Source: Dactylellina haptotyla
Taxonomy: Eukaryota > Ascomycota > Orbiliomycetes > Orbiliales > Orbiliaceae
Assembly (NCBI GenBank): GCA_031310005.1
Contig: CM062387.1
Span: 2,108,001 to 2,172,000 of the forward strand
Direction of reading: 5' to 3'
Length of the DNA: 64,000 bases
Below the pieces are notes generated by a model that had not been told where the DNA came from, did no database searches, and saw only the letters and a program-made list of their open reading frames with translations. This document shows, piece by piece, positions 34,288 through 46,680 of the stretch. A program made the position numbers and the translations under genes. Numbering within the stretch: the stretch's first letter is position 1; every line of letters begins with the position of its first letter.

Positions 34288-36398
34288 ATTTAGTATATCA
34301 GCCACCCTGTGATATACATTTACCAGATACAAAATATTCGAACATACACAGAGAAACCCCATTCCACTTTTTATAAACATAAGACTTGCTGCTTTTCCCC
34401 CTTACGCCATATCTCTAGGTATGCATAAACTTGTATATGAAAATAGAATTATCTGCATCAAGGTTATCTTCGTTTGTGGCGACGCAACAACAGTCTAGTT
34501 ATGATACTACCTCCAATATGCAATATCAATTATAGTTATGCCGTCGAGAATAAAGCAACAAATTTGGTGTTGAACCAAGCCACACTAGATCAAATGTCTC
34601 TTCTTCTAAGGGAGTTGGCCCTCGAGCTGTGCGCATTCTGGCGAAAGCCCACAGACAAAGTTTAAACTTGAAACTACTGTTGAGGACTAGTGGTCATAGA
34701 GCCTCTTCCAAAATGATTTAGGTAAACTTTGGCGTGTGCATGTTGCCTACAAATTTGCAAAGGTGTGCGTGAGATTCAAAAACATTCCAACACCTCAAGA
34801 TCTATAAGTACTGCAGGTTGCGACCTGTCTCCTACCAGGTGAGCGGCACAGCTGCTAGCCTTTGAGGCCAGCGACCAACGAAAAAGCACCGATAGCATCA
34901 AAACTATGAAAATTAGACCGAGGGTCATTCTCTGTTTGATCCTCTGCAACCAGCGAAAACTTCAGGAACGGCACTCCAATAAGAGGGCGTAACAATCAGG
35001 TTCCCAACTTTTCCTCTTGGGTAATACCGATCTGTGACCTTTCGAGATACCAGCGCATTGTTTGCTTAGATTACGCATACGAATGGCAAAGCAAAACAAA
35101 CGGCAATACGCTCGACGTAGCCAATCAGACCACAGTATTGATGCAGTCAAAACCGGATATCAATACTAAATTTAGAATTTCTGCGCTCAAAACCACCAGA
35201 TAGTTAAGAGTAAGTTACACCCGTGGGTCCACGCATAAATTCATCATCCGGTCGTATTCTCAATTAAAAGAACGAAGGAAGGATGAAACAAGATGAATAC
35301 ATCATTCAGCCGAGCTCTCCCTTCGGTCAGTATGTGTTCGAATACCCAGGTGGACAGCCGCCCCCGCGTGCGAGTTTGCCAGGATCCAGTAGAAATCCGC
35401 AATTATGTCACCGCAAGCGTGGAAAGTCCAAGTCCGCGATTTTGGATCGTAATAGACGTGCTCCATCGCCAGCTCTACCGTTTCATCGATCATTTGTTAT
35501 ATTGCTTTCATTAAGATCATCTCACTTTAAGAATTCTAGAATGTCACTATAATATATTATTGATTAGCCCAAGCAGGGTATGCCTATCACGAGGCTAAGC
35601 CAAAACAAAACGACGGAAGATTCTGGCGGCCAACGGCAGTTATAAGATTGAGAAAACGGAAGGATTGAAAAAGTCCTTAATGTACCCGTCTATCCGTCAC
35701 ACAAAAAATATTGTGATACTCCAGGCAACCTTGCCCAGTACCTAAAGCTCGCTGCGAAGCCATCAACTTCAATTCTCTGCATGTTTCAAGCATCCAAGAT
35801 CTAGATCAGCCTGCCATATTGGAAATACGCAAGCACAAGGACGGGCCGATGCTTAGCCAAGCCGGCCGCGGCCTGGACACGCCCGGGCAGATGATATTCT
35901 TTGATATCATCTTTCTTGTCGTAAAACAAACTTGTCTAGATTTTTCTGTCCCACGAGTGCGAGTCGATGATTGTGCGGACAACTTTGCTATTCCTTATCC
36001 TGTAACTCACGCAATATATATATCCATCGTTCGAGCTATTGTATGTAAAGAAAATTCAATTTCGTCTAGTACAGTAATCAACCCCAGAAACAGGCGAAAG
36101 ATTCACAAACGTCACTACTAGTCTACTATATATACAAATAAGAGCGCTTAAACGCACCTAGCCCTCCACCAACCACGCTGGTTGCACATACCTTACGCCT
36201 GGTAGCTATTTGCTAGCCGAGCCCTCCAGTATCAGTCGCATTCTCCTCTTTATACTATTTTACCTCACTCAATTTCCAAGGACGAATCTCCTGTTGCAAT
36301 AATTGCAACCTTTACCAACGCCAAAGAATTCCAACTTGGTCTCCGTCTCATCAGACGTTCACCGGACGTTCGATACCACACTGCGCTTGACTTGCAAA
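34288..36398. other. Intergenic stretch, no gene recognised
   Basis: About 2.1 kb of AT-rich sequence. Short open frames, for example on the minus strand at 35302-35493, lack family features or splice support. No repeats stand out. Confidence 0.45.
34369..34375 (-). promoter_or_regulatory. TATA box of the secreted cysteine protein gene
   Basis: TATAAAA on the minus strand, 80 bases before the ATG at 34287; helps choose that start. Confidence 0.45.
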
Positions 36399-37016
36399 AT
36401 GGAACCTCCTTTTATTTTAGTCTGTAACTTCCCAACTGGCTCCGTGCTGAGGCTCAGTATCCCATCAGAGTCTACCAGCATTACAGCTGCCCCTCACCCA
36501 ACCATTACGACCCCAGTTATCTGTTCCAATACTTCCTGGGAAGGAAACGAATCCGTCGCCTCATCCACATACAGAGAAGATACATTGCAGCTACATGAAA
36601 CATACCCTAACCAATCAGTCATACCATACGCAAATCGCTTTGTCGCGTGGGAACAACCTTCTCACCCGAATATTGCTTCCTCTGAAGAACCACCTGCAGA
36701 ACAGAATAACATATCGCCACGACTGAGAGAGAATGCTTCAAGCCTCGCTCAAGTTTTCAGTCCAAATTTCCACTGCAATCTCGGAACTGCCTTCGAATTC
36801 CCATCCCAGAATTCACTCTTCTTCGAACCGCACAGCCCCCAAGTTGACTCCGTAAATACACCCCAGCATTCTTTTCAGCGTTACGCCTCATCTGAAACAC
36901 CCACCAACACGCATCATACACCAAGTCAAGTTGGTCCTAAACGAGTCCGTCGCAGGCGCTATCTAGAAGGCATTCTCTATCACCCATACAATACCCGATA
37001 TAGAACTAGACTCTGA
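36399..37016 (+). CDS. Hypothetical protein, 205 residues
   Basis: Single open frame. The start MEPPFILVCNFPTGSV is the first ATG in the frame; the longer frame starting at 36303 begins with TTG. The protein is rich in serine, proline, histidine and asparagine with little predicted structure. It ends in a strongly basic patch (RVRRRRYLEGILYHPYNTRYRTRL in segments: RVRRRRY, YNTRYRTRL), which could be a nuclear localisation or nucleic-acid-binding tail. No family is recognised. The frame is open for 618 bases in moderately AT-rich DNA, so a real gene is likely but not certain. Confidence 0.45.
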   Translation: MEPPFILVCNFPTGSVLRLSIPSESTSITAAPHPTITTPVICSNTSWEGNESVASSTYREDTLQLHETYPNQSVIPYANRFVAWEQPSHPNIASSEEPPAEQNNISPRLRENASSLAQVFSPNFHCNLGTAFEFPSQNSLFFEPHSPQVDSVNTPQHSFQRYASSETPTNTHHTPSQVGPKRVRRRRYLEGILYHPYNTRYRTRL

Positions 37017-38275
37017 GTTTAGGTAATTTCAGGCGTTCGTTTGAAAAAAATGCATGACGAGCACTCGAATAAGATCGGTCAGCGACGCTGGGAGAGAACA
37101 GCTATATTTTATTCAGAGCAAATTATTTCAATACCTCTACAAAGCGCCATTATTTTTATCACTCCAGGGCACCCAGGTCTATAGACAGACTCCTTGATAT
37201 AACTTTTCTCTCTTCGATATTTACAGATATGCATATCGAATAATCCTTTCATAGCGTGCGGTTGGCAGCGTTTGTTACGACGACGAAGATACTTCGCACT
37301 GTGGCCCTATCTTTCAAAACCAACCAGACATGCAATCTATTAGTGTTGGCTCTATTTTTTTTAAAAAAAATTTTAGAACATATTACTCTCAATCTTATAC
37401 CCACTTGTTTAAAATCCTCACCAGTCAAATGCTTTCGAAATTTCACTCAATATTGATATGTAACACCTGCCCATGACACCAAAATTACCTATATATTTAT
37501 ATTATAGACGGAGAACAAGTAAAATAGAAATTTAGTCCATCTCATCTCTCGGTCTGCAATTTTTTACAAGCTTGCAGGATGCGTTTTTAACAACCCTCAC
37601 CCTTTTGCGTCACCAATATGTTGGTGGCTTGAGATGTTTGGTGTGGCGTCGGTGGCTCACCACACACGTCGACTCAGTCCTCGTGTCGAGGCCAAGACTC
37701 ATGATGCAATTAAAAAACCGTAACCCCTCCTACCATGTAGCAAGATAACAAGCGCAATGCACAAGGCACACCTTCCATTGGCCTGGCGCGCAATTAGAAA
37801 AGCTTGGTCCGACCCCACGGCCCCGCCGAGTATCCAAAACCCCGCTTATTAATATCTTAACACTCCAACAACCCCCAGAGAGTGGTGTTAACGGAGCTTG
37901 TGAGGGGAAACCCGTCGGTATTAACAATTAAATTATTAATCCTTTTTTTTTGAGATACCGCTGTTAGCTAACGTTATTAGCCATTGCCAAGTCTTCGTCT
38001 TGCCGTGTACACGCGAGCATCGCAGACTCATAAGTCTTGTATATAATTGTTCCGGCGCAGCAGTGGCGTTGATATCCTACAGCATCAGAGCTCAGGTTCA
38101 CCGTTTGTGGAGTGAATATTGCTATTAGGTATGTTTCCTATACGATACTAAGCACTTCAGCTACAGCCTTCGAACATCAGAGTTAATTAGGTGCATCGGG
38201 TGCCATTGATAGATATTCGAACTAAACGGCTTAAATCAGTTATATATAACGTTATCATCAGAAAGAATCGACACA
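37017..38275. other. Intergenic stretch, no gene recognised
   Basis: AT-rich with a CACC/GGTGG-rich patch near 37600-37690 that can pair weakly with itself. No gene or element is supported. Confidence 0.4.
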
Positions 38276-39423
38276 ATGGCACAAAGCAAGAGTGAACTCC
38301 CAATCATCTTGGGGACGATGACGTTCGGCGAAAACAGTCGAATCACAGATATCAATGAGTGCAAGAGGTTGATAGGTAATATATCATCTGGAACACTCGC
38401 CAGCCTGTATCCAACCCACACTAACCTCTCGCAAACCAGATATCTTCAGATCCTACGGCCACAATGAGCTTGACACCGCCAGGGTCTATAACGAAGGAAC
38501 ATCCGAGGAGTACCTTGGCAAAATCGGGACCGAGGGCCTCATCATCGCCACGAAATTATACCCAAATGCGAAACCCGGGCAGGATAATTCGAACGCCGTA
38601 AGTCGTAACCGGCGTTCCGTTCCTTTTTACTTCATAAAAACCAGCAATTTTCACCTCTCAAAACATTACTAACCAGCAACTATAGATCTCGCACACTCCA
38701 GAGTCGATTCAAAAGCACGTCTCCGCGTCAATGGCCGCCTTGAAACTCTCCACCGTGGACCTCTGGTACCTCCACGCCCCAGACCACACCACAGACATCA
38801 CCATCACCCTCCCCGCGGTCAACGACCTGTACAAAGCGGGAATCTTCAAATCCCTCGGCATCTCAAACTACAAATCATGGGAAGTCGCACGGATGTGCGA
38901 GATCGCCCGGGAGAACAACTTCCCCACGCCAAAGGTATACCAAGGCGTCTACAACGTCATCCACCGCGAAGTCGAGCCGGAACTTTTCGCCTGTCTCCGA
39001 CACTACGGTATCGCTTTCTACGCGTATAACCCTCTCGCCGGCGGGTTCTTCACCGCGACGGGACCGAAGAGCGTAGATGGCGGGGTGGATACCGGTACCC
39101 GATTCGATGATTCGAAGGTGCAAGGGCAGATGTACAGGAAGCGGTACTGGAAGGATTCGTACTTCAAGGCCAGAGATATCATTGAGGCTGTTGCTGAGAA
39201 GAACGGGTTGACGCTGGTGGAGGTCGCTTTGAGGTGGATGAATCATCATAGTTTGTTGAAGAGGGAGAACGGGGATAAGATTATCATCGGGGCGAGCAGC
39301 GAGAAGCATTTGAGGGAGAATTGTGAGGATTTGGAAAAGGGTCCTTTACCGGATGATGTTGTTGAGGTTTGCAATCAGGCGTGGAATATTGTGAAGCCGG
39401 ATTGTGAGGTTTACTGGAGATAG
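38276..39423 (+). CDS. Aldo/keto reductase, AKR7 (aflatoxin-aldehyde-reductase) type, 331 residues
   Basis: Three exons: 38276-38375, 38440-38597, 38686-39423; all joins keep frame. The catalytic tetrad can be read: Asp46 in ELDTARVY, Tyr51, Lys73 in IATKLYP, His117 in WYLHAPD. ELDTARVYNEGTSEE and the C-terminal IIIGASSEKHLREN (NADPH-binding) are typical of AKR7-like reductases, whose usual length is 320-340. The enzyme is a cytosolic NADPH-dependent (alpha/beta)8 barrel that reduces aldehydes and ketones; in fungi it serves in detoxification or secondary metabolism. No biosynthetic partners are next to it; its neighbour is the casein kinase II subunit. The second intron has a GTAAGT donor. 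Confidence 0.9.
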
Positions 39424-39993
39424 AGGAGGTGTGGGAAGCTGATATTCACGGTCTATATCGCGGGGTTACACCGCCGGAAAGTGTTCGAGTGTTTTAGGCG
39501 GAAATAAGATTCTCAGGCTAGGAAATCTAAGGAGCAATAAAATAAGTCTTCTAGGAGAATTAGGTTATCTATTTGGAAAAAATAATCATCTCGGACTCAT
39601 CTGTCTGTTACATAGATTTATTCGTAGGAATTCAAGAGTCACGAGAAAAGGCTTCTATATCGTACCACAGTGTATCTTCGTAAATTAGGAAAATAAGCTA
39701 AAAAGAAACCCAGGCTTCGCAAGTACAGAGAGAATACGTTGACATGACTTTCAAACCCTTGAAATTTATAGAAAAGATATACAAACCATTCGAAGTCGCT
39801 GAGGGCATGAAGCTGACTGGCTGATATCTATTCTATCCAGTAGAATCGGGACGCGCCTTGAAGTACAGCAGAGGGTTATACACAAGGTTAAAGGAAGCTT
39901 AGGAGGTGATTTATCTAAGAGGTTGTGAGGATTATACGCGAAATTTCCAAAGGCCATAGAAAGTAACAACGGCTACCCAACAAAAAAAAAAAA
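39424..39993. other. Convergent intergenic region
   Basis: Holds the 3' ends of the aldo/keto reductase and casein kinase genes. An A run (about 39980-39992) precedes the casein kinase stop. Confidence 0.4.
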
Positions 39994-41187
39994 TCATCTC
40001 GCTGTAGTAGCGCCGGGTTCCTCTTTTATCCTTCTCACTGGCTTTTTCATCGTTCTCCGCTGCTCCGGTGACTCCTGGGGGCCAGGCGAAACATCCATGC
40101 CGTCCTCGTCCTTCACTGGTCGCTTCTTCTTCTTCCTTAACCTTCCCGTCCTTCTCAACTCGGCCCGCGTAGCTTCGTCGACCAGATTCATGTCGTCAGG
40201 TCGGCTCCTTAGCCACTTCATCCTCGGGCCACTCTTACTCCTCTCGCTAACCTTGAAACCATAGATCTTCATATCATACTGCTTCCCCGTGCCCAGTCCC
40301 GGAGCTATATTCTGAGTTGCGAATCCGTTCAAATTTCCCGGCTGGGGGGGTAGCTGTACCCCGCCGGGACCCACGGTAGGTGCGGAAGTGCTACCGGCTT
40401 TCCTGGCAGCTGGTGGTATCTGGGCAGGTGTCTTGTGGCTGGGGGCGCTGTAATCGATATCCGTGAAGGTCATCAAGAACAAGCTCGCAAAACTCGTACC
40501 GAAGAAGGCACCGTCAACCTGCTGAAACCTCGAATTCGGTGGGGTGTAAATATCCAGACAGCAAGGGCAGAACAGCTTGACGGTGTCCATGTTTGGAGTA
40601 TCCGTAGAACCACAGGGGAGGACGCGGGCGTTGTTACAGAACACCCGAGGACAGTGGCCGAAATGGGCGGCCAGATACTTTTCGTACATCTGCTGCATGC
40701 CCGGGCGTGATAGGATGTACCTCTGGTGGACCATGCCGTAGAGAAGTTCGGCCGAGCTTTCGATGAGAGCAATATTACCGGCGCCTCCAGCTCCCATCCG
40801 TGCGGCCTTTTTCCGGGCGGCGGCACCATTGTTATACGTGTCGCTCTCCAGGTCCACTTCCGAGGCCTCTTCCGACGAATCATCCGGTTCAACATCGAGG
40901 ATCATCTCCAGGGCTTCCTTATACATGGGGACTATGGCTGATAGACCGGTGAGGTTGAAGTCATCCTCGATGAATTCCTCGGTTACTTCGGCAAAGTACT
41001 CGTGGCCGATGACGGAGCAGAAGTTGGATATCCAGGATTCGGAGACGAGGGATTCCTCCTCGTCTTCTTCTTCTTCCTCGCCTTCGACGTCCTCTTCTTC
41101 CTCGGCCTCGGAGGCGTCCTCCTCCTCTTCCTCTTCGTAGTTGTCGTTGTGAGGAGGGTCGTTCGAGAAGACGGGATGGTCCGTCAT
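39994..41187 (-). CDS. CKB1: Casein kinase II regulatory (beta) subunit, 397 residues
   Basis: Single exon. The start at 41187 (MTDHPVFSND) is preferred; an in-frame ATG at 41235 would add 16 residues. A strongly acidic run of E and D covers residues 17-45. The CK2-beta domain begins SWISNFCSVIGHEYF near residue 51. The zinc site is present: CPRVFC...LPCG and VKLFCPCC, followed by DIYTPPNSRF and DGAFFGTSF. The acidic loop before the zinc domain is expanded. The C-terminal tail is basic (RRTGRLRKKKKRP). The subunit dimerises and holds two catalytic CK2-alpha chains, changing substrate choice in nucleus and cytoplasm. The acidic insert and basic tail lengthen it relative to animal CK2-beta (215), which is normal for fungal CKB1-type subunits. 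Confidence 0.96.
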   Translation of the reverse strand: MTDHPVFSNDPPHNDNYEEEEEEDASEAEEEEDVEGEEEEEDEEESLVSESWISNFCSVIGHEYFAEVTEEFIEDDFNLTGLSAIVPMYKEALEMILDVEPDDSSEEASEVDLESDTYNNGAAARKKAARMGAGGAGNIALIESSAELLYGMVHQRYILSRPGMQQMYEKYLAAHFGHCPRVFCNNARVLPCGSTDTPNMDTVKLFCPCCLDIYTPPNSRFQQVDGAFFGTSFASLFLMTFTDIDYSAPSHKTPAQIPPAARKAGSTSAPTVGPGGVQLPPQPGNLNGFATQNIAPGLGTGKQYDMKIYGFKVSERSKSGPRMKWLRSRPDDMNLVDEATRAELRRTGRLRKKKKRPVKDEDGMDVSPGPQESPEQRRTMKKPVRRIKEEPGATTAR

Positions 41188-43108
41188 TTTGGCCTCAGAT
41201 GCGGTAGTCGTGATGGAGGGGTCTGGGAGCAGCAAGACAATGTCAGCAAGTTTACTTCCAAACGGACTATCTCAATATATATATATATGTATATAGCCCA
41301 TGTATAATTTATACATTCAAGATAATATATATGCAAGTCCGAGCAAGGATCTAGGGAAGCGAAGGAGGCTAGATTGTGCGGGGAGGGGCCTGAGAGATAA
41401 CCTCGGCCGGAATGCCCATCGGCCTGAGAGAGGGTCCGTACCTGCGATGTAGCTTGCTCCACCAGATCTCCGCTTGCCGGCTGTCGAAGCCACAACCGCG
41501 GTGTATATGTGATCAATGGTGATGACGTGTTATGCACCGTACCCAGCTGGATAAAACGGGGAACTGCTGGACGACGAGGGCGGATGTAGGACGGGAGTCA
41601 GAGGGCGCACAGGCGGCGACGATGGGCGAGGGCGGCGGGGGAAGTCGTGAGAGGCTGGCGGGGAAGAGGGCCCAAGGTGGAGGATCAATATTCGGTGAAC
41701 AGGCTGGAGCTCGACGGCTCTTCTCAAACGTGTGGCTGGAGAGCAGAGGAGGATTTGATGTATCAAAGGCTGGTCGTCCGTCGGATCGATAACAAAACGC
41801 AGCGAAGAAAGGAGCCTCGCCGCCCGCCGCCCTCACGTGGCCACAACACACCCTTCTCTCCGCCGCAACAACACGGTGTCGACACACCGCAACACACGCC
41901 CGCCGATCTGTCTCTGCCCTTTCCCGCCAGTATTCGTGCATATACAGCAGTCTATTGCAGTCAACATGCAACAGTTGGGAGGTCGTAAGCATTCCGCTCG
42001 GGATATCTCTGGTCGTATTCCATTCGGGATGCAACTCGAGGGCGGGTCTGTCGCAGACATGCCATCCAGGTCCCGGATGACCCGATCACCCAGCCACGGC
42101 CTGTCAAAAAATGGATCGACATACATTCAGGGCTTAATCAGTATCAAACCCGGGATGCATCTGCATTCACCCATATCCGATACACGATTGCCGTAGCTTT
42201 TCTCAAAAGTATACTGCCATTCAGTTCACCATAGCTGACTCGTGGTTGAATATATCCTGCAATGAACCTATATGCTCTCTGTGATACCAACTGATGCTTC
42301 CTCATCGATCAATCCTTATTGTATAAGTTATAAGTCTGCATATACGGATAGCTACAGCTACGTAAATTTACTTTCAACCAACCGCGTTGTGGGAGGCAGG
42401 TTAAACCACGCATGCGGACACCTCCGCACGACCAAGTCCCGATTGACGGCTAACGATGACTAAACTTCCTCTCACGGTGATGCTTCTTATCGCGGATGAC
42501 AATCGCAGGCACGGCTCAGGCCGGATCTGGCTACGTAAATAGCGAATGCCGGGCCACAGCTGGCTAGCTCCTGGAGGGGCTCCAAGGCCTGAAAAAAATT
42601 TTAGGCAAAGCTTTGGCACTGAGACATGGCGACATTCGGCCGCGAACCCGGTTCAGCAGAGCTCGGAGTCATATATGGGGCACGGCATCGCCTTCGTACT
42701 CGCAAATGCAATTACCAAAGCAACAGTAGAATACACCCTCGCCTCGGGGTCTTGACTAATCCATTACGATATTCCCCCGTTCGCCAACATATTCCTCTAA
42801 ATATAACTCTCGTTGGGGGTTGCGAAGAATCTGCAATTAAGCTTTCGTCGCCGGCCATCGTCCGCACCTGGAAACATATCGGACGAAAAAGTCAGAAATT
42901 CGGAACTTTTATCCCATATTTATAAAATCGGGATAAGACAGCAACTATACCTGGATTCCCGTCCTCTCCAATCCTCCCAATTTTCGCAAAATTCTTCCCC
43001 TTTCTTCTAATACCCCGGTCACCGCAACGTCACGAAGCCGTGCCTTGCAGCATACGCTGGACTGCTGATCGAACCCTTCACGTTGTGTTGCATAGCGAAT
43101 TCCAGCCA
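41188..43108. promoter_or_regulatory. Divergent promoter region of CKB1 and SSU1
   Basis: About 1.9 kb. It holds a TA dinucleotide run (about 41274-41292), then a GC-rich stretch (41530-41900) with overlapping open frames on several strands that look like chance, and AT-rich sequence before SSU1. No gene is supported. Confidence 0.45.
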
Positions 43109-45103
43109 ATGGATCCCTACTCGCGTTTCGTCGGCCCTTCGGAGGCTGGCGACATGCAGTCCGCCGGCATCTGTAGTAATAATATTATAACAGATGACTC
43201 GGCGAAAGCTCACTCAGAGCCACGGGAAGTAGAAGCCGCAAGAAAAGCCTGCGGAATACAAGATATCCGAGGTTGGAGGCGGGTTATCCTACATTTCACT
43301 CCATCGTAAGTGCTCAAGTCCAACAGCCCATCCGCCTTCAACACGTAGGGACCAAAAAATGCAACAGTGAAACATTCAAGAGCAACGCGCCTGTGTCCAA
43401 AAGCAGCTGGAATATATTCTAGATACCAGCGAGCGATTGGAGTTCCTGTAGCTTGACGAGACGAAGAATAACGGCAACGGGCGACTTTGCTGACCGAATT
43501 TCTGTAGATGGTTCTCCATAACTATGGGCACGGGTATCGTGTCAATTCTCCTCTACGATCTCCCTTACAAAGCCCGCTGGGTCGAATATATTGCGATCGC
43601 AATGTTCTGTCTCAACATTCTCTTATTCGTCGCATTCTCGATAATGTCGCTTCTCAGATATACAATGTATCCGGGCCTGTGGGGGTTCATGATTAAGCAT
43701 CCGGTCCAGTCGCTGTTCATCGGAACATTCCCCATGGGACTGTGCACTATTATCAACATGATAGTTCTAGCCTGCTTGGGATTGGGCGAGGGAATGCTCA
43801 CATTTGCTTGGACACTCTGGTGGATCGATGTCGCCCTCTCGTGCGCATGTTGCATGTACATGCCTTTCGTGATGTAAGTCGTACCCGTACCCTCTACGTA
43901 TCAGGGAGCACGTTGGGCGGAAACGTTTGTCGGTCCTGCAAGATTTAGAATGAGATGTTAACGGAATTGCTGTAGAATGCACATCCACGAAGCGAAACTG
44001 AGTACTATGACGGCCGCTTGGTTGCTGCCGATAGTTTCGACCATCGTCGCAGCAGCGTCTGGCGCTCTTGTAGCAGGAGCACTCACCAAAGACCATCCTT
44101 CTCATGCCCTCTGGACTCTCATCACATCGTACGTGCTCTGGGGCTGTGGCGTCCCACTAGCAATGGTAGTACTAGTGATGTACTTTCAGAGACTCGCGCT
44201 CCACCATCTACCGACTCCCGAAGTCATCGTTTCCGTCTTCCTTCCTCTCGGACCATTAGGATCTGGCGCCTTTGGAATCATGAAGCTAGGCGAAGTAGCC
44301 AACAACTTACTCCCAATAACAGGAACGTTACCCGCCGTAAAGAACGGTATGGCAGGAGGTATTCTCTACGTCTTGGGATTTACGACGGCGCTGGTAATGT
44401 GGGGATTCGCCTTAGTCTGGCTCTTCTTCGCGGTCGCCAGCATCACGAGAACAAAGTTCCCCTTCAATATGGGTAAGTAAAGAATGAAATTCCACAGCTC
44501 GTATCAAAAAAAAGTTTTATTTCAGAAGTCTAAAAAGAATATCTATCTGAGGAGGGGAAAGAAAAATGCTAACGTATGTCTACGCTCTTCACTCTAGGCT
44601 TTTGGGGCTTCGTCTTCCCAGGTAAGAATCACCCACCTACGGTAATCACACTCGCAGGCGTTCGCTTCTAACTAGTCATCCTGCAGGTGGCGTTTTCATT
44701 CTCGCTACAAACCAAATTGCCAAAGAACTGCCAAGCGGCTTTTTCAAAGTCCTCACAATGGTGCGTCCGCCAATAAATTTCTCCCTTCTCTCGTTGCTTC
44801 CTACGGACGTGGTAAACAGATCCTTTTTGCTAACATTCTACACTGTCATATGACCAGATATTCACCATGATCATCCTTCTTCTCTGGATCTTTGTCTCCG
44901 TTCGAACCATCGAGAAGACTTTGACCGGAAAATTGATATACTCCCCTTGCGTGCAGCAGTACCAGGAGGACAGAATGATGAAGATGCGGTGTGCGGTTGG
45001 TGCAGGTGGGAACATTCACGGTCCAAGCGCCAACCCTTCCGGAAGTTCCAGCAGCCAGGACGGAATTCTAGATGCCGCCGCCATAGCCGGTAAGGCTCAG
45101 TGA
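43109..45103 (+). CDS. SSU1: Sulfite efflux pump SSU1 (TDT family), 467 residues
   Basis: Six exons: 43109-43305, 43508-43873, 43976-44472, 44598-44621, 44687-44760, 44858-45103; all joins keep frame. The start MDPYSRFVGP is preferred to the in-frame ATG at 43040. After a polar N-terminus the protein follows the tellurite-resistance/dicarboxylate transporter (TDT) pattern: RGWRRVILHFTPSWFSITMG, then GTGIVSILLYDLPY, later LSTMTAAWLLPIV and MKLGEVANNLLP. About ten membrane spans can be counted, ending near residue 405, with a soluble serine-rich tail. SSU1 exports sulfite across the plasma membrane and gives sulfite tolerance; in dermatophytes it secretes sulfite that breaks keratin cystines. 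The exon coding WGFVFP is only 24 bases, an easily missed micro-exon. Confidence 0.9.
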
Positions 45104-46655
45104 GAGGGAGGTGTGTAAGAGACATTTTATTTTTTTCCTTTCATATTAATTTTGATAAGGTTGTTTCGCTTCGGTTACATAGATTCTCATTTCTTTATTT
45201 CTCTCTTTTATTTCTTTTTCATTTCCATAATCTTTTTTCATAACATCCTAAAGAAAAGTAATTTTAATCTTTCTCATTCGCTTGTACGGCAGGAAATCAA
45301 ACCCCACCCTAGCGTTTAATCGCTGTTTGTTGGGAAGTGTGTATGTAAGATCTAATTAGGAGTATAGTAATATTTTTTATTTCTTTTATTTTCAAGGGGC
45401 CGCGTAGACGGAGCGAGTGGGGATGCGTAGGATACGTGGATCCACAAGGTTATACGACGAGACCCCATGCTGATGTATATCCGACATGCTGCTCGGGAAG
45501 CCTCCAAACGATAAAATTATCAGGATAATTCGATGGGTTATTCCGCGGATAGCTGATCTACGGCTTAATACGATTGCCTTATTATAAGGTCGCACCGACT
45601 GGCTGATTGATACCGTTCACCCAGGCCAGGGCGCTTGTGTGAGAAAGGGAGATGGAGATTTCAGGGAGATTTATCGGCTACCTCACGATCACGAAACCAA
45701 TCAAAGCGCCCTGGAACGGGGTTGCAGAGACGATGACTTTGCCGTTCGACAATAGTTTGATGATCGCTGATGGAATGTTTGTCAAAAAGTGACGGCTTAC
45801 GGCGAAAGGAGTTTTTTACCCAAAGCTTACCACCTCCACATGCATTCTACGCCGTCTCGGCAATTGCTTAAGCTTGTACGGCAGTATACTCACTCACCAC
45901 ATCACGATAATTTCTTCCCGGTATATTTGCAAGTTTTATCTCTCCTGGAGATTTAAGTTGGACAAGGCTAGGACGATCTCGTAGCCCAGAGCTAATGAAA
46001 GGCCCCCAAGATGATAATTAAAAGCGAGATTCTACGTCAGTAATCGCGTCTTTGCCGGATTTCCGCAACGTCGTGGGGGATAGACGGCACAATCTAGTGC
46101 TTCCATCTAGCCACCGGCATACTCCGTGACACTGAGACCCTTGGATCTGTGATTGTCAAAACTTGTTTTCAAAAGGTACCCTTCTGCCGCCTCCACAGGA
46201 ATTTATCTTCAACCCGCAAATTTTGCAAAAAGTGCTTATAGCAAGAAATATGTTATATATCTAAAACCTGGAAAACGCATCAAATATACCGACGTGGCAA
46301 AATAAAAAATAAATAAACCTAAAGTGAACGAATTAGACTAAAACTCTACTGTGCTATTGCGCACGAGTATGAGCGGCCTCATGTCATCACATGTATGTTT
46401 ATGAATATCACTAGTACCGCCACCAACGTAGGTCCCAAGGATGCCAACTTTTTATTTTTTCGGTGCGTGTCAAAAAACCAGCGAACGGCACCACAAACAA
46501 GAGCCTCATATCATCGTGCAGACAGATATATCCACTCGCTCGCATACCCTGCAGACACGGTAGTGGTAAAGTCGCAGGTACGCAGGTTCCGATTCATGGA
46601 CCAGGGCGCAACATCGATATCCGGTCCAGGAGAGCCCATGACATAAAACTTATCC

Positions 46656-46680
46656 CTTTCCTTTCCTTTCCTTTCCTTTT
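46656..46680. repeat. CTTTC microsatellite
   Basis: About five tandem units of CTTTC, slightly irregular at the right end. Confidence 0.85.

Noticed and set aside
40435-41307. Plus-strand open frames opposite CKB1
   Set aside because: They are shadows of the acidic GAG/GAA codons of the minus-strand gene.
41513-42126. Overlapping open frames on both strands in the GC-rich CKB1/SSU1 promoter
   Set aside because: Several frames are open at once because stops are rare in GC-rich DNA; none shows a family motif.
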